DNA of 64,000 nucleotides from Liopterus haemorrhoidalis (lineage: Eukaryota > Arthropoda > Insecta > Coleoptera > Dytiscidae): positions 54,667,201-54,731,200 of the forward strand of contig OZ020616.1 of assembly GCA_963971575.1 (NCBI GenBank), given 5' to 3'. The notes under the pieces are model-generated. The model worked only from the letters and a program-made list of their open reading frames with translations, searched no databases and had not been told where the DNA came from. This document shows positions 10,597 through 22,644 of the stretch, piece by piece; positions within the stretch are counted from its first letter, which is position 1, and each line of letters begins with the position of its first letter. Both the position numbers and the translations under genes were made by a program.

Positions 10597-11486
10597 CGAG
10601 GTGTGTAAATTAAGTAACCGGAATGGCAACATAGCGTATGATCTGGCAACATTTGGGACGTGAGACTTGGAGGAGCGACAGATGAACATGTATTACACCT
10701 TCAATACGAGTTTGAACTCGCTAGAGTAATTTTGTTGTCCGTAGCGATTTTTTTTGTGAAACAGTTTTTCTAGTTCGTTCTAAAAATGAGTGACATTCAT
10801 TTCGAGCAACGGTGTGCTATCAGGTTTTGCTTCAGAGTTGGGAAACTTTTGCCAAACTTCAGCAGGCCTACGGAGACCGTGTTTTGTCAAGGACCCAGAT
10901 TTTTTGGTGGTTTAAGGCATTTTCAAAAGGAAGAGAATTGATTGAAGATGAATCACGCAGCGGAAGGCCTTCATCTTCAAGAACCGATGAAAATGTCGAC
11001 AGAATCCGGGATCTTGTGCGTTCAGATCGTCGGTTGACAGTCATTATGATTGGGGAAGAGTTGAATTTGACACACTACCGTCCATCAAAATTTGTCCAAT
11101 GAATTGGGTATGATAACAATCTGCGCAAAAATGGTCCCAAAAAAACGTTTTTTGGCCAGCAAAACCATTCTTGTGGCTCCTCAGCCTCCTTATGCGCCTG
11201 ACTTGAGTCCTTGTGATTTTTTCCTCTTCCCAATATTGAAAAATCACCTCAAGGGACGTCATTTTGAGACACTCGAAAACATTCAAACGTCTGTAACCGA
11301 CCAGCTGAAAGCTATTCCAGTATCCGAGTTCCAGCACTGCTATGAGGATTGGAAGAACCGTCTCTAGCGCTGTGTGGCTTCCCAAGGAAGTTATTTTGAG
11401 ATAGACAATATTGAATTGTAATTCTATTCGAATAAAAAAAATAAATAAATAAAAAATCAGTCCTGTTACTTAATTTACACATATCG
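10597..11486 (+). mobile_element. Core-deleted mariner, 890 bp
   Basis: The TIRs read cgaggtgtgtaaattaag and, inverted from the right end, cgatatgtgtaaattaag; each is flanked by TA (10595-10596, 11487-11488). The interior is a transposase with N- and C-terminal parts joined directly, so it is an internally deleted derivative of an element of about 1.3 kb. Confidence 0.88.
10786..11367 (+). pseudogene. Mariner transposase lacking catalytic core
   Basis: Start ATG at 10786 (MSDIHFEQRCAI), then a frameshift near 10845 into TFAKLQQAYGDRVLSRTQ and FWWFKAFSKGRE, the first helix-turn-helix region, followed by the SGRPSSSRTDENV linker and a second HTH (LTVIMIGEELNLTH). After another frameshift the frame reads NELGMITICAKMVPK and passes straight into RFLASK, then PPYAPDLSPCDFFLF, which holds the third catalytic Asp. 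The two first catalytic residues of DD34D are therefore deleted at the MVPK/RFLASK junction. The stop is at 11365-11367. It cannot catalyse transposition; an intact reading frame would still bind TIRs, but this copy has at least two frameshifts. Confidence 0.85.
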
Positions 11487-11580
11487 TATTTTCATCATAA
11501 TTTCTACACATGGGTCTTAACAAAGCGATTTCGACAACACCTCATAGTTTTCGAAAATAAATTATAACGTCGAATCTTTG

Positions 11581-11715
11581 TTCCCATTCAAATTGAACAA
11601 GCTGAGGTTAAACAGGACTTTTTCGCCCAGAATGAGACTATGGGACTGAATGCGGATGATATCGAAACGGTTCAAATTTTGGCAGGTTTGCAAATATTCG
11701 CACAATTTACTTCCA
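11581..11715 (+). repeat. Fragment shared with 29585-29705
   Basis: Translation in one frame gives QDFFAQNETMGLNADDIET and VQILAGLQ. The minus strand at 29585-29705 gives QDFFASEIFGLDADDIDT and VQILSGLHQL. The two DNA segments are alike over about 100 bp. I do not recognise the protein; it is probably part of a transposon or a dispersed gene family. Confidence 0.5.
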
Positions 11716-11765
11716 ATTAGTGGTGAATGGAGAATCCGTAAGAATAAACATATCCGAGAACTGTA

Positions 11766-12109
11766 CTTGAGCGGCCTTTAGGCTGTGTATGTCAAGGTTG
11801 CTGACGTACGGTTTTTGTGCAGGGTGTTGCGTGTTTTCCAACATAAGTGTTAAACTACATTTTAATGTGTTCAACTGTACTCAAGGCCGAGTATCACACA
11901 AAAATTATGAGGTAGAAAGATTTGGGAGGGAAGATTGAATGCTCGTCGACCATTGAGAAGAGCTTGCAAGAGATAGAGATATTGTCACAATTATGGTATT
12001 GTATTCAATATTCAAATTCCTTGAGCGGCCTTTAGGCTGTGTAGGTCAAGGTTGCTAACGTACAGTTTTTGTGCAGGGTGTTGCGTGTTTGCCAACATTC
12101 ATGTTCATA
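11766..12109. repeat. Pair of 88-bp direct repeats
   Basis: A unit with gagcggcctttaggctgtgt and gtgcagggtgttgcgtgttt occurs at about 11768-11855 and again at about 12023-12109, offset about 254 bp, with roughly 90% identity. The spacer is unique. Origin unknown; it may be a partial tandem duplication or solo repeats of an unknown element. Confidence 0.65.
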
Positions 12110-13175
12110 AACATTATTCAGCTAACTGAAGATCTAACAAGTATTGGTATATAGGACACATGGAAAGACCTGACATTGAACAGATCAAGATGGAGGACTT
12201 ATGTGAGTGAGACCAAAAGTGACAGTTGCCAAGGAAGAAGATTTCCACAAAATTATTTTATCAAGTCCATAATTCTATTTATAAAAATGCTGTTACCAAA
12301 CTCTTATCCTTAAATACATGGGTAAGGTACAAAAGAAAGTATTTTATAGAATACTTCAGACAGAAAATGAACATCTCAAAACCACGTAAAGGAATAGCAT
12401 TATCCTTTTTCCCCGGAACATGACAAAGCTTGGCTGTAAGACACCCACACCTTGTGATCGATAGGGTAGCAGCTGTATATACCCGCACTAAAACTAATTC
12501 CAAGCAATATTATTTATTTTATGAACTTTAAATTCTCATTATTACCCATACACGTTTCGAATAAAACAGATACCGCAACGATAAGGGCATTATTACTTAT
12601 CTTAAACTCATTTAGAACAGAAGGTTACAATATTTAACATATCCAAGAAAAAAAATCTTCTCTTATAGATTTCTGTTTACGTACAATATGTGGGAGGTTA
12701 AAATCAATTTTGCACGTTCTTGAAACGCTGCAGAATTTGTAATGTCTTTTGAGTACTATAAAAACACCATTGAGCCCATTTTGATATTATTTTTTGTGAA
12801 TATATAAATTTATAATAAAATTTCTTCTTCAGATATCTGAATAATAAAATGCTGTTACTTTAATATTAATCTTTTGTTAGAAAAAAATAGAAATTTTGCA
12901 ACAATTTTTTTCAAATTTATTTCTTTAATTCAAGCTATTTAATTTCATTCTTCAAATAATGAAAACGATTTATTTTCTTTTTGTTATTTGTTTGAAAAAT
13001 TTATTTTGTGTAAATTAAAATTTAAAAACAAATTCAGACTCAAATATTATTCGGAATAATGTTGGTGTGCTCCAAGATTATTAAAGTATAAGATTGTCTT
13101 GGCGATCCGTACTGTTGACTCTTTATTTCATTGCCTGGCGCACAAATTGTTTTAATTATTCAGTTTACACATATA

Positions 13176-13929
13176 CGAGGGATGTTTCCAAAGTTCTGGG
13201 AAGCTATAATTTTTATTATTTTGTTAATTTTCGTCAATATTACAATGTAGTTTTTCAACATAATCTCCATTTAACTGAATACATTTATCCCAACGATAAA
13301 CTATTTTTTTTAAGCCGTCCTCAAAGAAATTTCCTATTGAGTTTCTGTTCTGGTCCCAACAGCCTTGGCACCCAGCGCGGCGAAACCTTACTAACGCCCA
13401 AACAATCATGCAAGATGTCATGAACTTGTGTACCTATCCCTAGGCGCACACTAATTTGACGAATAGTCATTCGTCTGTCCTCTTTCAGTAGGTCTTCGAC
13501 GGCAGTAATGTTTATTTCATTTACCGACGTGCTTGGGCGCCCACTGCAAGGATCGTCTTCTAGTGATGTTCTACCGGTTTTAAAACGATCGATCAAAGTA
13601 CTGTTTACCGGTGGGTAAACAGTACTTTTGGATTCTGCAGACTCACCAAATACTCCTTGCAGACGCTGAATAATTTCTGATGTTTTCACACCTTCTTTCC
13701 ACAAAAAGAAAATTATTGCTCTTTGAGATTTTGCTGCGTCTTCCATGGTTACAAAAACTGTGCTATGAAAATGCATCTATATCAGTCGAACACCTAAATC
13801 AGACTGAACAAAATTGCACTAGATAGTTGCATAAACATGTCAAGACTTGTCTGGCACCAAGAACATTGCCTATAAGTTCTGCGTAATTTAATTATAGCAC
13901 AATTCCCAGAATTTAGGAAACATTCTTCG
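13176..13929 (-). mobile_element. Core-deleted mariner, 754 bp
   Basis: TIRs cgagggatgtttccaaag and, from the right, cgaagaatgtttcctaaa, with TA on both sides (13174-13175, 13930-13931). The transposase is on the minus strand and lacks its catalytic middle. It belongs to a different mariner subfamily from the 10597 copy. Confidence 0.88.
13224..13746 (-). pseudogene. Mariner transposase, N- and C-termini only
   Basis: The start ATG is at 13746 (MEDAAKSQRAIIFFLWKEG). The N-terminal HTH region runs through GVKTSEIIQRLQGVFGE and the STVYPP/IDRFKTGRTSLEDDP segment with a short duplicated stretch (TVYPPVNSTLID), then SGRPSTSVNEINITAVEDLL and the second HTH (MTIRQISVRLGIG). GPEQKLNR is followed, after a frame change near 13345, by the extreme C-terminus NFFEDGLKKIVYRWDKC and LNGDYVEK. 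All three catalytic residues are therefore missing. The 151-codon frame from 13776 includes 10 residues upstream of the natural start. Confidence 0.85.
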
Positions 13930-14766
13930 TATATTCCCGAACGGCAAGATCTCCTCCATTGGAGCTAGCCACGTGCACTGGAGAGTCACACTCGCGAGGC
14001 CATAGTAATCGTCTATCGATTATCAACCTCCAAGTCTATCCAGAATCGCTACGTTTTCATCTTATCAATTCTCTTCTGAATTTTACCAGAAACTAATTCC
14101 CACGGTCTTTCTTCTCGTGATTTTGGTATCTATAATTCACATCCATATGCTGTATTGTAAGTTTTCTGTAGATATAAACACCTATAAAAACAATACCTCA
14201 AACTCCAGTAATTTTTTTGTTCAAAGATTAGTTTTAACCAGTATGTAAATATGAAAATTTATATGCTATAATATATTTAGTAATAGATTATAAACTATTC
14301 ATTGTTTATATATGTACTTACAATAGATCTGGCTTGCTTTACAAAGAATTAGTCCAGTTCTCCAACATACATATAATCCTCTTATCTATATCTATGACCG
14401 AGTTAAGCTCTCTGGAGCTTTCATAGTAAATACACGATCAGATGCACCAGTTGAATAGTTGGGATTTCTGTGAAGACCATAGTACGACATTTCTAAATAC
14501 GGGACATTCACTTGTGACCTGAAACTCTATACATGATAAATAAACCATTTAATTCTAGAATCAGTTTGACACCTTTGGACAGAAGTTACGATAGATAAAC
14601 TAACAAAAAATACATGTTAAATATTGCGAGTACTCTATTCCAGAAACATTAATGGGTTAGAGCATATCATTAGAATGCCAAATGATCATTGCTTGTTTCA
14701 TATTTCTAATTGTCACACAGCAGAAAATCTTGTAGCTTCGCATAATATATAAAGTCATCGTTAGGA

Positions 14767-15665
14767 CATTGTCATACTCACACCGGCAAATTTAAAAGAA
14801 CAGATTAAAAATTATGTTTTTTTTTAAATTTTATTATTTTGTAGCCTATATCTAAATAGCTTTGAATGCTCTACTAAGTAGTAGAGACAGATTTTATCGA
14901 CGCCAAGGAGAACAAAATGCACCATTTAATTTTGCTACTACTGTATCTTTTGGTGGAGGTTCAATTATGGTGTGGCGTGGAATATGTCTAGGAGCTCGCA
15001 CAGAGTTAGTGGTGATTGATGGCGGAGCGTTAACTACAGATAGGTACATCAGAGATATTCTTCAAGACCATGTTGTACCTTTTGCCCCATATATCGGAGA
15101 AAATTACACCCAAATGCAGGATAATTCGCGCCCAGCGCGTAACAGAATTTTTAAATCAAGTGGTATAACAACAATGTGTTGGCCAGCTTGCTCCCTTGAC
15201 CTAAAACCAATTGAACATGTGTGGGACATGCTAGGCAGAAGACTTCGGTCAAGAATTCCTGATCAAAACAGAGAAGAGGTAAGAACCGCACTGATTCAGG
15301 AATGGGACAGATTGCCCCAAGAACTGATTGATGACCTCATAAGAAGTATGGGAAGGCGAATGACTGCAGTCGTAAGGACTCGTGGGGGAAACACACGCTA
15401 TTGAGGCGATAGAAAAGCGCATTAAATGATTAACAAATTCCAAAATGTACAATAAAGTCATTCAAACCATATTTTGATCAACTCCGACATATTTGATTTT
15501 TTTCTTCTTCAACAGGTTTCACATGGTGTAAATCAAGTTTCAATTATTCCAAAGAACATCGTACTAGGAGATTACCAGAGAGATATCAATAATATGTACA
15601 CTACAGAGAAAATAATTAGATTTTTACGTTTGTTCCTTTAAATTTGCCCGTGTATTTGACAATGT
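14767..15665 (+). mobile_element. Tc1-like element, N-terminally deleted
   Basis: Inverted ends cattgtcatactcacaccgg/caaatttaaaagaac (from 14767) and, from the right, cattgtcaaatacacggg/caaatttaaaggaac (to 15665) pair over about 35 bp. The exact termini and TA duplication are blurred by small indels. The interior is the catalytic two-thirds of a Tc1 transposase. Confidence 0.75.
14862..15404 (+). pseudogene. Tc1-like transposase fragment (180 codons)
   Basis: The longest clean frame in the window. It contains FGGGSIMVWRGI, the VPFAPYIGENY segment, MQDNSRPA with the second catalytic Asp, and LDLKPIEHVWDML with the catalytic Glu of DD34E, ending in the usual C-terminus RTRGGNTRY. The first catalytic Asp and both N-terminal HTH motifs are missing, and RPH has become RPA. 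The apparent start Met is internal. Family full length is about 340 residues, so roughly half remains. It is not functional. Confidence 0.85.
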
Positions 15666-18600
15666 CATAATGAAATACAATTAATTGTGCATTTAGCAAT
15701 GTTTTCAGCACTTGACAACATGATACAGAGTTAACTAGATGCACTAGTCTTAACAATGCTTTACGCAACTAGGCCAGTGTCTCTTACAGTGAACCAGCAA
15801 CAGCGAATAACTTGTCTAAGATTCTTTGAGTTAGAAGAAAAATATATCTGCATTCTCTGGAAAGCATCTGTATTTTGTATGTTGGGAAAGGTATTGAAAT
15901 CTATAGTTACTAAAAAGCACTACTATGTAGCCAGGCATTATGTAGATCGTGGTACCTTTCTTGGTAGATTGTAGTTCTTCCATTTTATCCGATATAATAA
16001 TTAAACTAACAGAATATAGGTTAATACTCAGCCTTTATGCAAAAAGAATATTTGCCATCTTTCCATAGCTCGATCAATACTACTCGTATTGTTGTATTTT
16101 TACTGTACTATTTCGATGCACCGTTTTATGCTTCTCGCGGAATTCTTATCGGCATTACCGACGTCCGGTTTGTACGTTGCGGACAGGTCAAATGTGATAA
16201 TACGGTCCATGCAATGCGTGCGATGCATCTGTTGTCAATATATGAACGCCTATCTTTATTGTATTCCTATTTATTCTTATTGTGATTTTTGATAAACTGT
16301 TCATACATATGTCACTAAAGGAAGCCATGGAAGAAGTTTACTTGACGTAAGCGCTGAGATTTTTTACATGCTGTATGATTTTACCTAAACAAGAAGCTTT
16401 CGACAATGTTTGATATATGTACTAGTCAATAACAACAAGAGAAAAATAGTAAAACATATATCTTCCAACGCGTATAAATATATACAGAGTTTATCTAAAA
16501 AGACAACTTTGAAAGAGTACAAATATTTATTCAAAGAACAAGTGTAAGAATGTAACAAAACACTTCAAGTTTGAGGTGCATTTGATGTACGTAATATTGG
16601 AGTACTGTGGTACTCAATATTGGCACTGCGAGAATTTACTGTCACCACGGTCTTCCCAAGCAATTGAGTCCACAGACACAGAGTGTGCTTTTTGTGTTTT
16701 GGTGTTAAACGAAGTATGTTGACCGGCGATCCTACGAGAGGCCGAGAGCTTCGCAGGTTGGGGGCGTTTAGTGCATAAAATCACAAAATTACACATTTTC
16801 ACTCCAAAAGTATAATTCAAAAGACATAAAAAGAGATATATTCAGTACTTAAAATGGATAATATGGACCCCGTCGTTTAAAAATAAATTTTAATGCTGTA
16901 AAATCGATTCATTTCGAGGCATTTACATTGTTTTACTCTATATATTATTTTCCGTGGTGGATTAAATTATTCATCAATTTAATCTATTCTTAAATAGAGA
17001 TATTCTTATTTAGTCTCTTAACATCATATGTAATTGTGTTCCTACTTATTGAAAATACGTAGACAAACCGTTAAAAAAAACAAATGTTTCTTTAATTAAA
17101 AATAATTTAGACCTCCCATAAAGACAAATATGCCCCTATACAATAGGGAAACTCGCCCGGATAAGTTGCCGTTTAACTTTCCAATTCTAATCTTGCCAGA
17201 AGTAAGCCTTTAGTCAAGGAACGAACGACACATATATAGCCCTAGTCACTTTTTTATATAGATGTTTTCTGAGCAATAGCAAACCAATCGGTTTTCCACG
17301 TTTTCCTGACGCTAAAGATGAACAGATTATAGAAGAGTTTTGTTCGGAGTCCACAAAAGTCAACAAGACATGTTGGGAACTGGTATACCGAATTAAATAT
17401 ATGTGAGACATCTGTATTATCAATGAAAGTCGACGACTAAAAATAAATAAAAAATGTTTTGCTGCATTCAGACAATTCAAATTAGTATACACAATGTTTA
17501 TTATTATTATATTTTTAATTTAATTTAATTAGATTATTTATATCCAAGGTACAATAAAATAATTAGATTTTTTTACAAATAATAGACATAATAGCAGTTT
17601 GTACATTGGATAAAAGCCCATGATCAGTCATTGTAAGAATACAAAGACTGTTCTTCCTCATGAGCCCTTAAAAGGTATAAAAAATATAAATATAGCACAT
17701 TAACATAAATAACCAGGGTTCTTTGCTATTGACAATACCACAGTTGTTATAACCAACGTTGAAGCATGTCATATGTTATATAGACTTACCATATTATTAG
17801 TAATGTGGAGACCTGACTATTTACAATTTCTTACAAGGCGTATCTTCCTAAGGTATTTATTTTGTGCGACACTGTAAATCTTGTTCCGTTTCATAACGAT
17901 GGCTTGTTCAAGTCAAGCAACTTCCCTTATATTATTTTACGGGCAAAGATTTCCATATTACAGTGAATATCCTAAAGATGACAGCCAGGGATAAAACTGT
18001 GACAAACTGTTGCTGGGACAAAAGAATTCAGGCTACGAACAAGATGTTGCTGAACATCCCAAAAGAGATGGTTTATTTTTAAAATGTCACGATTAGGATT
18101 AAAAAAATTGAGGATAATAAAAATGCCATCGTGTTCCCTAAAATAAATATATTCTAAGAAAATATACATAAAATTGTATATATATGAGCACCATATACAG
18201 GATGCAACGAGCAAGACTTAACTTAAAAAGAAAACTCTGAAGAAGTATAAATATTTACGTCCTCCTATTTGTTTTACTTCTCTCTAAGCCTCGATGTTAT
18301 ATAGATTTGATAAAATTAAATTTGGGAATCACCAATCTGATTTGTAAGATTTTATCATATTCATTTTATCAAATCACAAATATTTCTAAATGTTGTCAAT
18401 TTTAAAAATCGGTTATTTTCATAAAAAAACAAACTGCCGTGGGTGGCATGGTAAGGTTGGTCTACAAAATACAGGAACGTGGTTTCATTCCCGGTATATA
18501 ATCTACATCTAATACATAATTTTTTAAATTTATATGAAGTATGTATTTTCACAGTGTTTCATAGACATTTGGATGGACCTTACATTTGATGTTCCACAAT

Positions 18601-19175
18601 ATATTTATAAAAAAATCTCTGAAAAAAAAATAATCTGATCAGAATTTCTAGCCGGTTTACACTTATTTTATTTTATTTTTATTTTTATTTTGGACATCAC
18701 AGACCAATAGTCTATTATTTTCGCCATACAATGATTCCCAAAGTAGTCTATATGGACCCCCAATAGTCGATTTCGACTTGCAAGGAGTCCATCGCAGCGA
18801 AAAAAGAAAAAATGGGTGTGCACGAGATAAAATTAACAGCATTATTTGTGTTTTAATTTTATGTAAGAATTTGCTAAGTTTTGATATGTTTCGTTCTAAA
18901 TCCAAATATTTACTTGCATTTTGTGTCTCTTCAATCAAGGTATGAATAAAAATTGTACATGTTTTTCTTTTTTTACAATTGTCCACTCTACAAAAAATTC
19001 TGTCAAAATGAACAGCACTGTGTCAGCTGTTAAAAACACATATGAAGTTAATAAGTTTAGGAAAATTCAATATAAGGCGGGAGTCTATCGAAAACAAAAA
19101 AATCGGCAAGTGGTCTACAGGGCAAAAAAGTTTGGGAAACTATGCTCATATAGCCAGAGTATTATTTTAGCCTTT

Positions 19176-19840
19176 TTACCGACCGTCAAGATATATAAGT
19201 ATTGTGATCATACCGATTTTAACATTTCGAGATTTCGATGGATTTCCACGAATTGAGGTCCCTATATAACGTTTTGACTATTTTTAGCATGATGTCTGTC
19301 GGTCAGTCTGTCCGTCCGTCCGTCTGTCCGTCTGTCTGTCTGTCTGTCCGTCTGTCCGTCTGTCCTTCCGCCCGTCTGTCTGTGTACACGTGTAGAGCAA
19401 ATTCGACTGAAAGTATTTTTATGAAACTTCATATTTAAGCTTCTGCTATCAATGGCACGAGTTGATCAACTTTTGGTAAAAATCGGTTGACTAAAAATGG
19501 AAGTTTACTCGTGTCGAATTTAAGATTTTTGTGAATATTTCACAACAGAAAAATATTTCGAAAAAATTTATTGAATAAAAGCAATAATTAATAACTTTTA
19601 TTTGAGACGTTTTTTGATAAAACGAAAAATTTCGAATAATTTTTGTAAAATTTTTCTAAATTTTTCTTAGTCTCAAATTTTTCATACTTATATGTAACGT
19701 TTCCATGGTCATGATAAATAATATATCTGTTAGAAAATATTAGGCCAAGTTATTTCTTCTCTGCTGCTAGAATGTATTTTATACAAGTACTTTATGATGG
19801 CAGTTGATCCTGTGGTGGCCACAGCTGATTTTTTACTATA
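19176..19840 (+). repeat. Repeat family A with CTGT microsatellite, copy 1
   Basis: Starts ttaccgaccgtcaagatata, passes the gtgatcataccgattttaac and catttcgagatttcgatgga words, then a gtctgtccgtctgtc run (about 19287-19383), then a tail to about 19840. The same order is present at 30100-31680, and its 5' part is inverted at 25671-25950. The 57-66 codon ORFs over it are chance. It sits about 370 bp before the last Dpr exon. Confidence 0.8.
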
Positions 19841-20206
19841 AGCCAAGAGTTTTCTCAGACTGGTCGGGAATGGTGCAAGAATAAAGAAATATGACCTGTG
19901 TTTGTAACAGATTGCCCATACCTGGTATAAGTTTGTTTTTTACATCTTCGAAATTGTAAAAATGTGATCCAGTGCAACAGGAGCTCAGTATAATTTTTCC
20001 TTTCTTTATTTATCTGTCACGTGTGGGACTGTTAGTTTAATATAATTTCTTTTTGAATTATAAGTATTATCATATTTATTTCATCTAATTGCTTGTAGTT
20101 GTTTTTCATTTACTTCAAGTTGCATTCCATTAGTGTTTGTTGTATTGTTTGTTGTTGTTGTTGTTATGTCTATGTTACTGTGGCTACTAGATCTTGCCTG
20201 TTCCAG

Positions 20207-20322
20207 GAGAACACCCCGCAGCTATGCACCATGGCCGTGGTACTCATCTGTCAGCCCCGGCGTCTTTGTTGGTCTCCCTAGTGACACTGTCGCTCCTGGC
20301 TCTATTGGATGGCCGCACGTAG
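20207..20322 (+). CDS. Dpr-family gene, last exon with GPI-anchor-like tail
   Basis: The acceptor is ttgcctgttccag. Two bases complete the Gly codon begun at 6902, then GEHPAAMHHGRGTHLSAP follows, a typical Dpr continuation after the second Ig domain. The last residues form a hydrophobic tail, SLLVSLVTLSLLALL, followed by DGRT and TAG at 20320-20322. This has the look of a C-terminal GPI-attachment signal. Total after the Ig exon: 38 residues. The exon is much GC-richer than its surroundings. Other frames open here (from 20099 and 20133) are shadows with no fit to the upstream exon. Phase agreement with 6902 and family-like sequence across the join make this assignment strong. Confidence 0.88.
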
Positions 20323-20790
20323 CGCACATACTAGACCAGAACGTGATGGTATCTCCGCAAGCGGTGAGTCGCCGCCCTAGCTCACACACCAGCCGGACCA
20401 GGCCCTGATAAAGTAACCATAGATATAGTCATGTACGACAAAATAACACTGGGCTCTTGTAAATATTATAATTGTTTAATTTTTATTTTATTGTCTGTCG
20501 ACGAAAGTCTTCGAATTTGTTTTTTTGATAGGTTTTAGAATTTTACACATAAGTTTTGTCTAGGGATTTTACTTAAATTCCCTTATAAAATATTGATATA
20601 ACAGATCAATGATTATTTTTTCTTATTTACCTTATGCATTATCTACAATTAAGTTTTGAAAGAAGTCGATGATAAATGAACGAATCAATAACCAACATAT
20701 TTATATATTTCTGCCTCGCAAATTCTTTGCAAGCATTCAAACAATGACAACAGTTGTACATTAAATAAACGCAGGCTGGCGTATTATAAA
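20323..20790 (+). other. Presumed 3' UTR of the Dpr gene
   Basis: Follows the TAG without another recognisable coding segment. A canonical AATAAA lies at 20764-20769, with further ataaataaaa words just after it; these are candidate polyadenylation signals in AT-rich DNA, so evidence is weak. Confidence 0.45.
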
Positions 20791-21099
20791 TAAAATAAAT
20801 ATATAAATAATAGTATATTATTATATGAGCGATTATGACAGCTATTATTCACTAATACTAGTCTATCAGATCTAGTTTTTGAGATACGCTATATTGGCCT
20901 CTTTTACAATAAAATATCTTATTTCTTAACTTGTGAATTTATCACGTTATTACTGTTACTATTTGCTCCAACTGCCAGTTACAAACACAAAAGAGACAAA
21001 GTAAGGTATTTATTTCACGTAGATAAATATACATTCATCACTTATCACTTAAAAAGGTTCTTTTGTACGACTTTCTAGCATGGAGTTTACCAGAACAGT
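20791..21099. other. No gene recognised
   Basis: AT-rich spacer between the Dpr 3' end and the decayed gene-family copy. Confidence 0.45.
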
Positions 21100-21785
21100 C
21101 TTTCTGAAAACTCCAACAGTAGTAGGCCATCATGTGGCTATCTTATCTTCCCTGATATCTATCTTCCATAGTTTTATGACCTAATGGAATCTTTCCCCCG
21201 GTTCTTCACAAAAATCACCTAGGTTTTCTGGTAAGTGGTCATAATACAACCGAGAATATTAAAGTTGGAAAGCATTTCCACTAATTCTCTGATTTATGAT
21301 TTCCAAGAAAATTTTGTACTAATTGAATAAATGAACATCAAGAATTAGATTGAATGTCGTTCATTGATGTGGTTGGATTGGATTGTGGATCTTCAGTAGG
21401 TTGCCTTATCTGAGGACCATCAAATATTCTGGCTTTCAGTTTTTCAGAGTTAATCCCAGGAAATTTACGTGTCAAGTAGCCTACACAAAGTCCATCTCGA
21501 TTTAAAGCCATCAAAAATTGCTACATAATCCCAAACTTGATATGCAAGGGTGGAAATATAATTTTCTCTCTCACAACCAAAGGTTCGTTGACAACGTTTT
21601 GTTTTTCTTGAATTATGATATTTTTTAATGGAAATCACCCAATTTCTGTTAACCCAGTGGTGATCCTTAGCTCTGCTGTCCCAAAGACATAAAAAACAAG
21701 GATATTTTGTGTATCCACTTTGCTGTCCAAGGAGGAGTTTATCCTTTTTAGATAAAAAACTAAAATCAATTAGTCTGTATCTCAA
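21100..21785 (-). pseudogene. Decayed copy of an insect gene family of unknown function
   Basis: The minus strand reads LGQQSGYTKYPCFLCLWDS and RAKDHHWVNRNW, then ENYISTLAYQV, then YLTRKFPGINSEKLKARIFD with GPQIR, then VQNFLGNHKSEN, and finally HKTMEDRYQGR and SHMMAYYCWSF in several frames with stops. I recognise this order from many uncharacterised insect and arachnid proteins of high copy number, probably derived from a transposon, but cannot name the family. The YTKYPCFLCLWDSRAKDHHW stretch, with two Cys and two His, suggests a zinc-binding site (inference). There are several frameshifts and internal losses, so this is a pseudogene. Confidence 0.65.
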
Positions 21786-22640
21786 AAACTAGAGCTGCTA
21801 CGAAAATCAGGTATTTTTGGAATCAGCACATCAAAAATATCCAAAATCAGTTCTTACTTTTCCGGCACCAAGATAAAAAAATATTTTGTTGGACAGTGTT
21901 AGTTAAAAAAACTATTCTGGCAACGCAACTTTATAAAACAATAGGATTATAAAAAAAAACTATATACAATTATAAAAATTACAGTACCCCAGGGTTATTT
22001 TTGCGTACATGACTATAAGTGAGTGCCCAGTAATGGCAAATTTGTTTTGTGCCATTTTTGTGATCGAGTTAATTATGACTCATATCGAACTATATTTAAA
22101 ATGGACTTTATTGATAGGAATTTTTGGTCCAATTGTTTTATATGTGGACCTGTACATATCATATATGCAGCAGTGGAAGATTTATACATTTCAGATAGTG
22201 TAAATTTAATAATCGAATTATCCAAAAAGTGTTATTAAATTTGAAGTTTATTAAAATGAAACTATTTTTTGTTTTCATTTTGTTTGTATATATCAACGTT
22301 TTTAACGTAAAATGTTTCTGTAATTAAAATTTCGTCCATCCATTATTAAATTTAAATTTTGGTGAAATTTTGTACCTGCGAAAAGTTGCCGCATATTGTT
22401 ATATCATTAAAATGGTACGCAACACATCAAGGGGTGCATTATGTTAAATTATTTCAAAAATATTGCAAGAGAAAACTGAATTATTATATTTTTATTTTTA
22501 TTATTATTATTTTATTTTATATGGCTTAATGCCTAAGTGTAATGATTTTCAGGTCGCGACTAGCGCGCTCTGGCATAACTTAACAACTACTTTACCGCCG
22601 TCTTTACGTGCTCTCTGAAGCACGCCCCATATTCCCGAAT
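21786..22640. other. No gene recognised
   Basis: Two overlapping short ORFs near 22009-22238 have no recognisable domain. Otherwise AT-rich DNA. Confidence 0.4.
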
Positions 22641-22644
22641 ATTA

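Larger units (their letters stand above)
6903..20206 (+). other. 13.3 kb Dpr intron filled with transposon remains
   Basis: Runs from donor gtaagt (6903) to acceptor ttgcctgttccag (20206). Recognisable inserts are listed separately. Stretches without assignable content are 6917-7600 (AT repeats such as the aat run near 7282 and the ta run near 7497), 9503-10040, 12110-13170, 13930-14760 and 15670-19170; in these I see only chance ORFs. Confidence 0.85.

Noticed and set aside
14862..15404. Clean Tc1 frame as a functional gene
   Set aside because: Lacks both N-terminal DNA-binding motifs and the first catalytic Asp; its Met is internal.
19238..19438. 66-codon ORF of PSVCLSVRLSV type
   Set aside because: Translation of the CTGT/CCGT microsatellite in repeat family A.
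20099..20408. Two plus-strand ORFs (20099-20281, 20133-20408) over the last Dpr exon
   Set aside because: They include intron sequence upstream of the acceptor and do not continue the Dpr protein; the third frame does.
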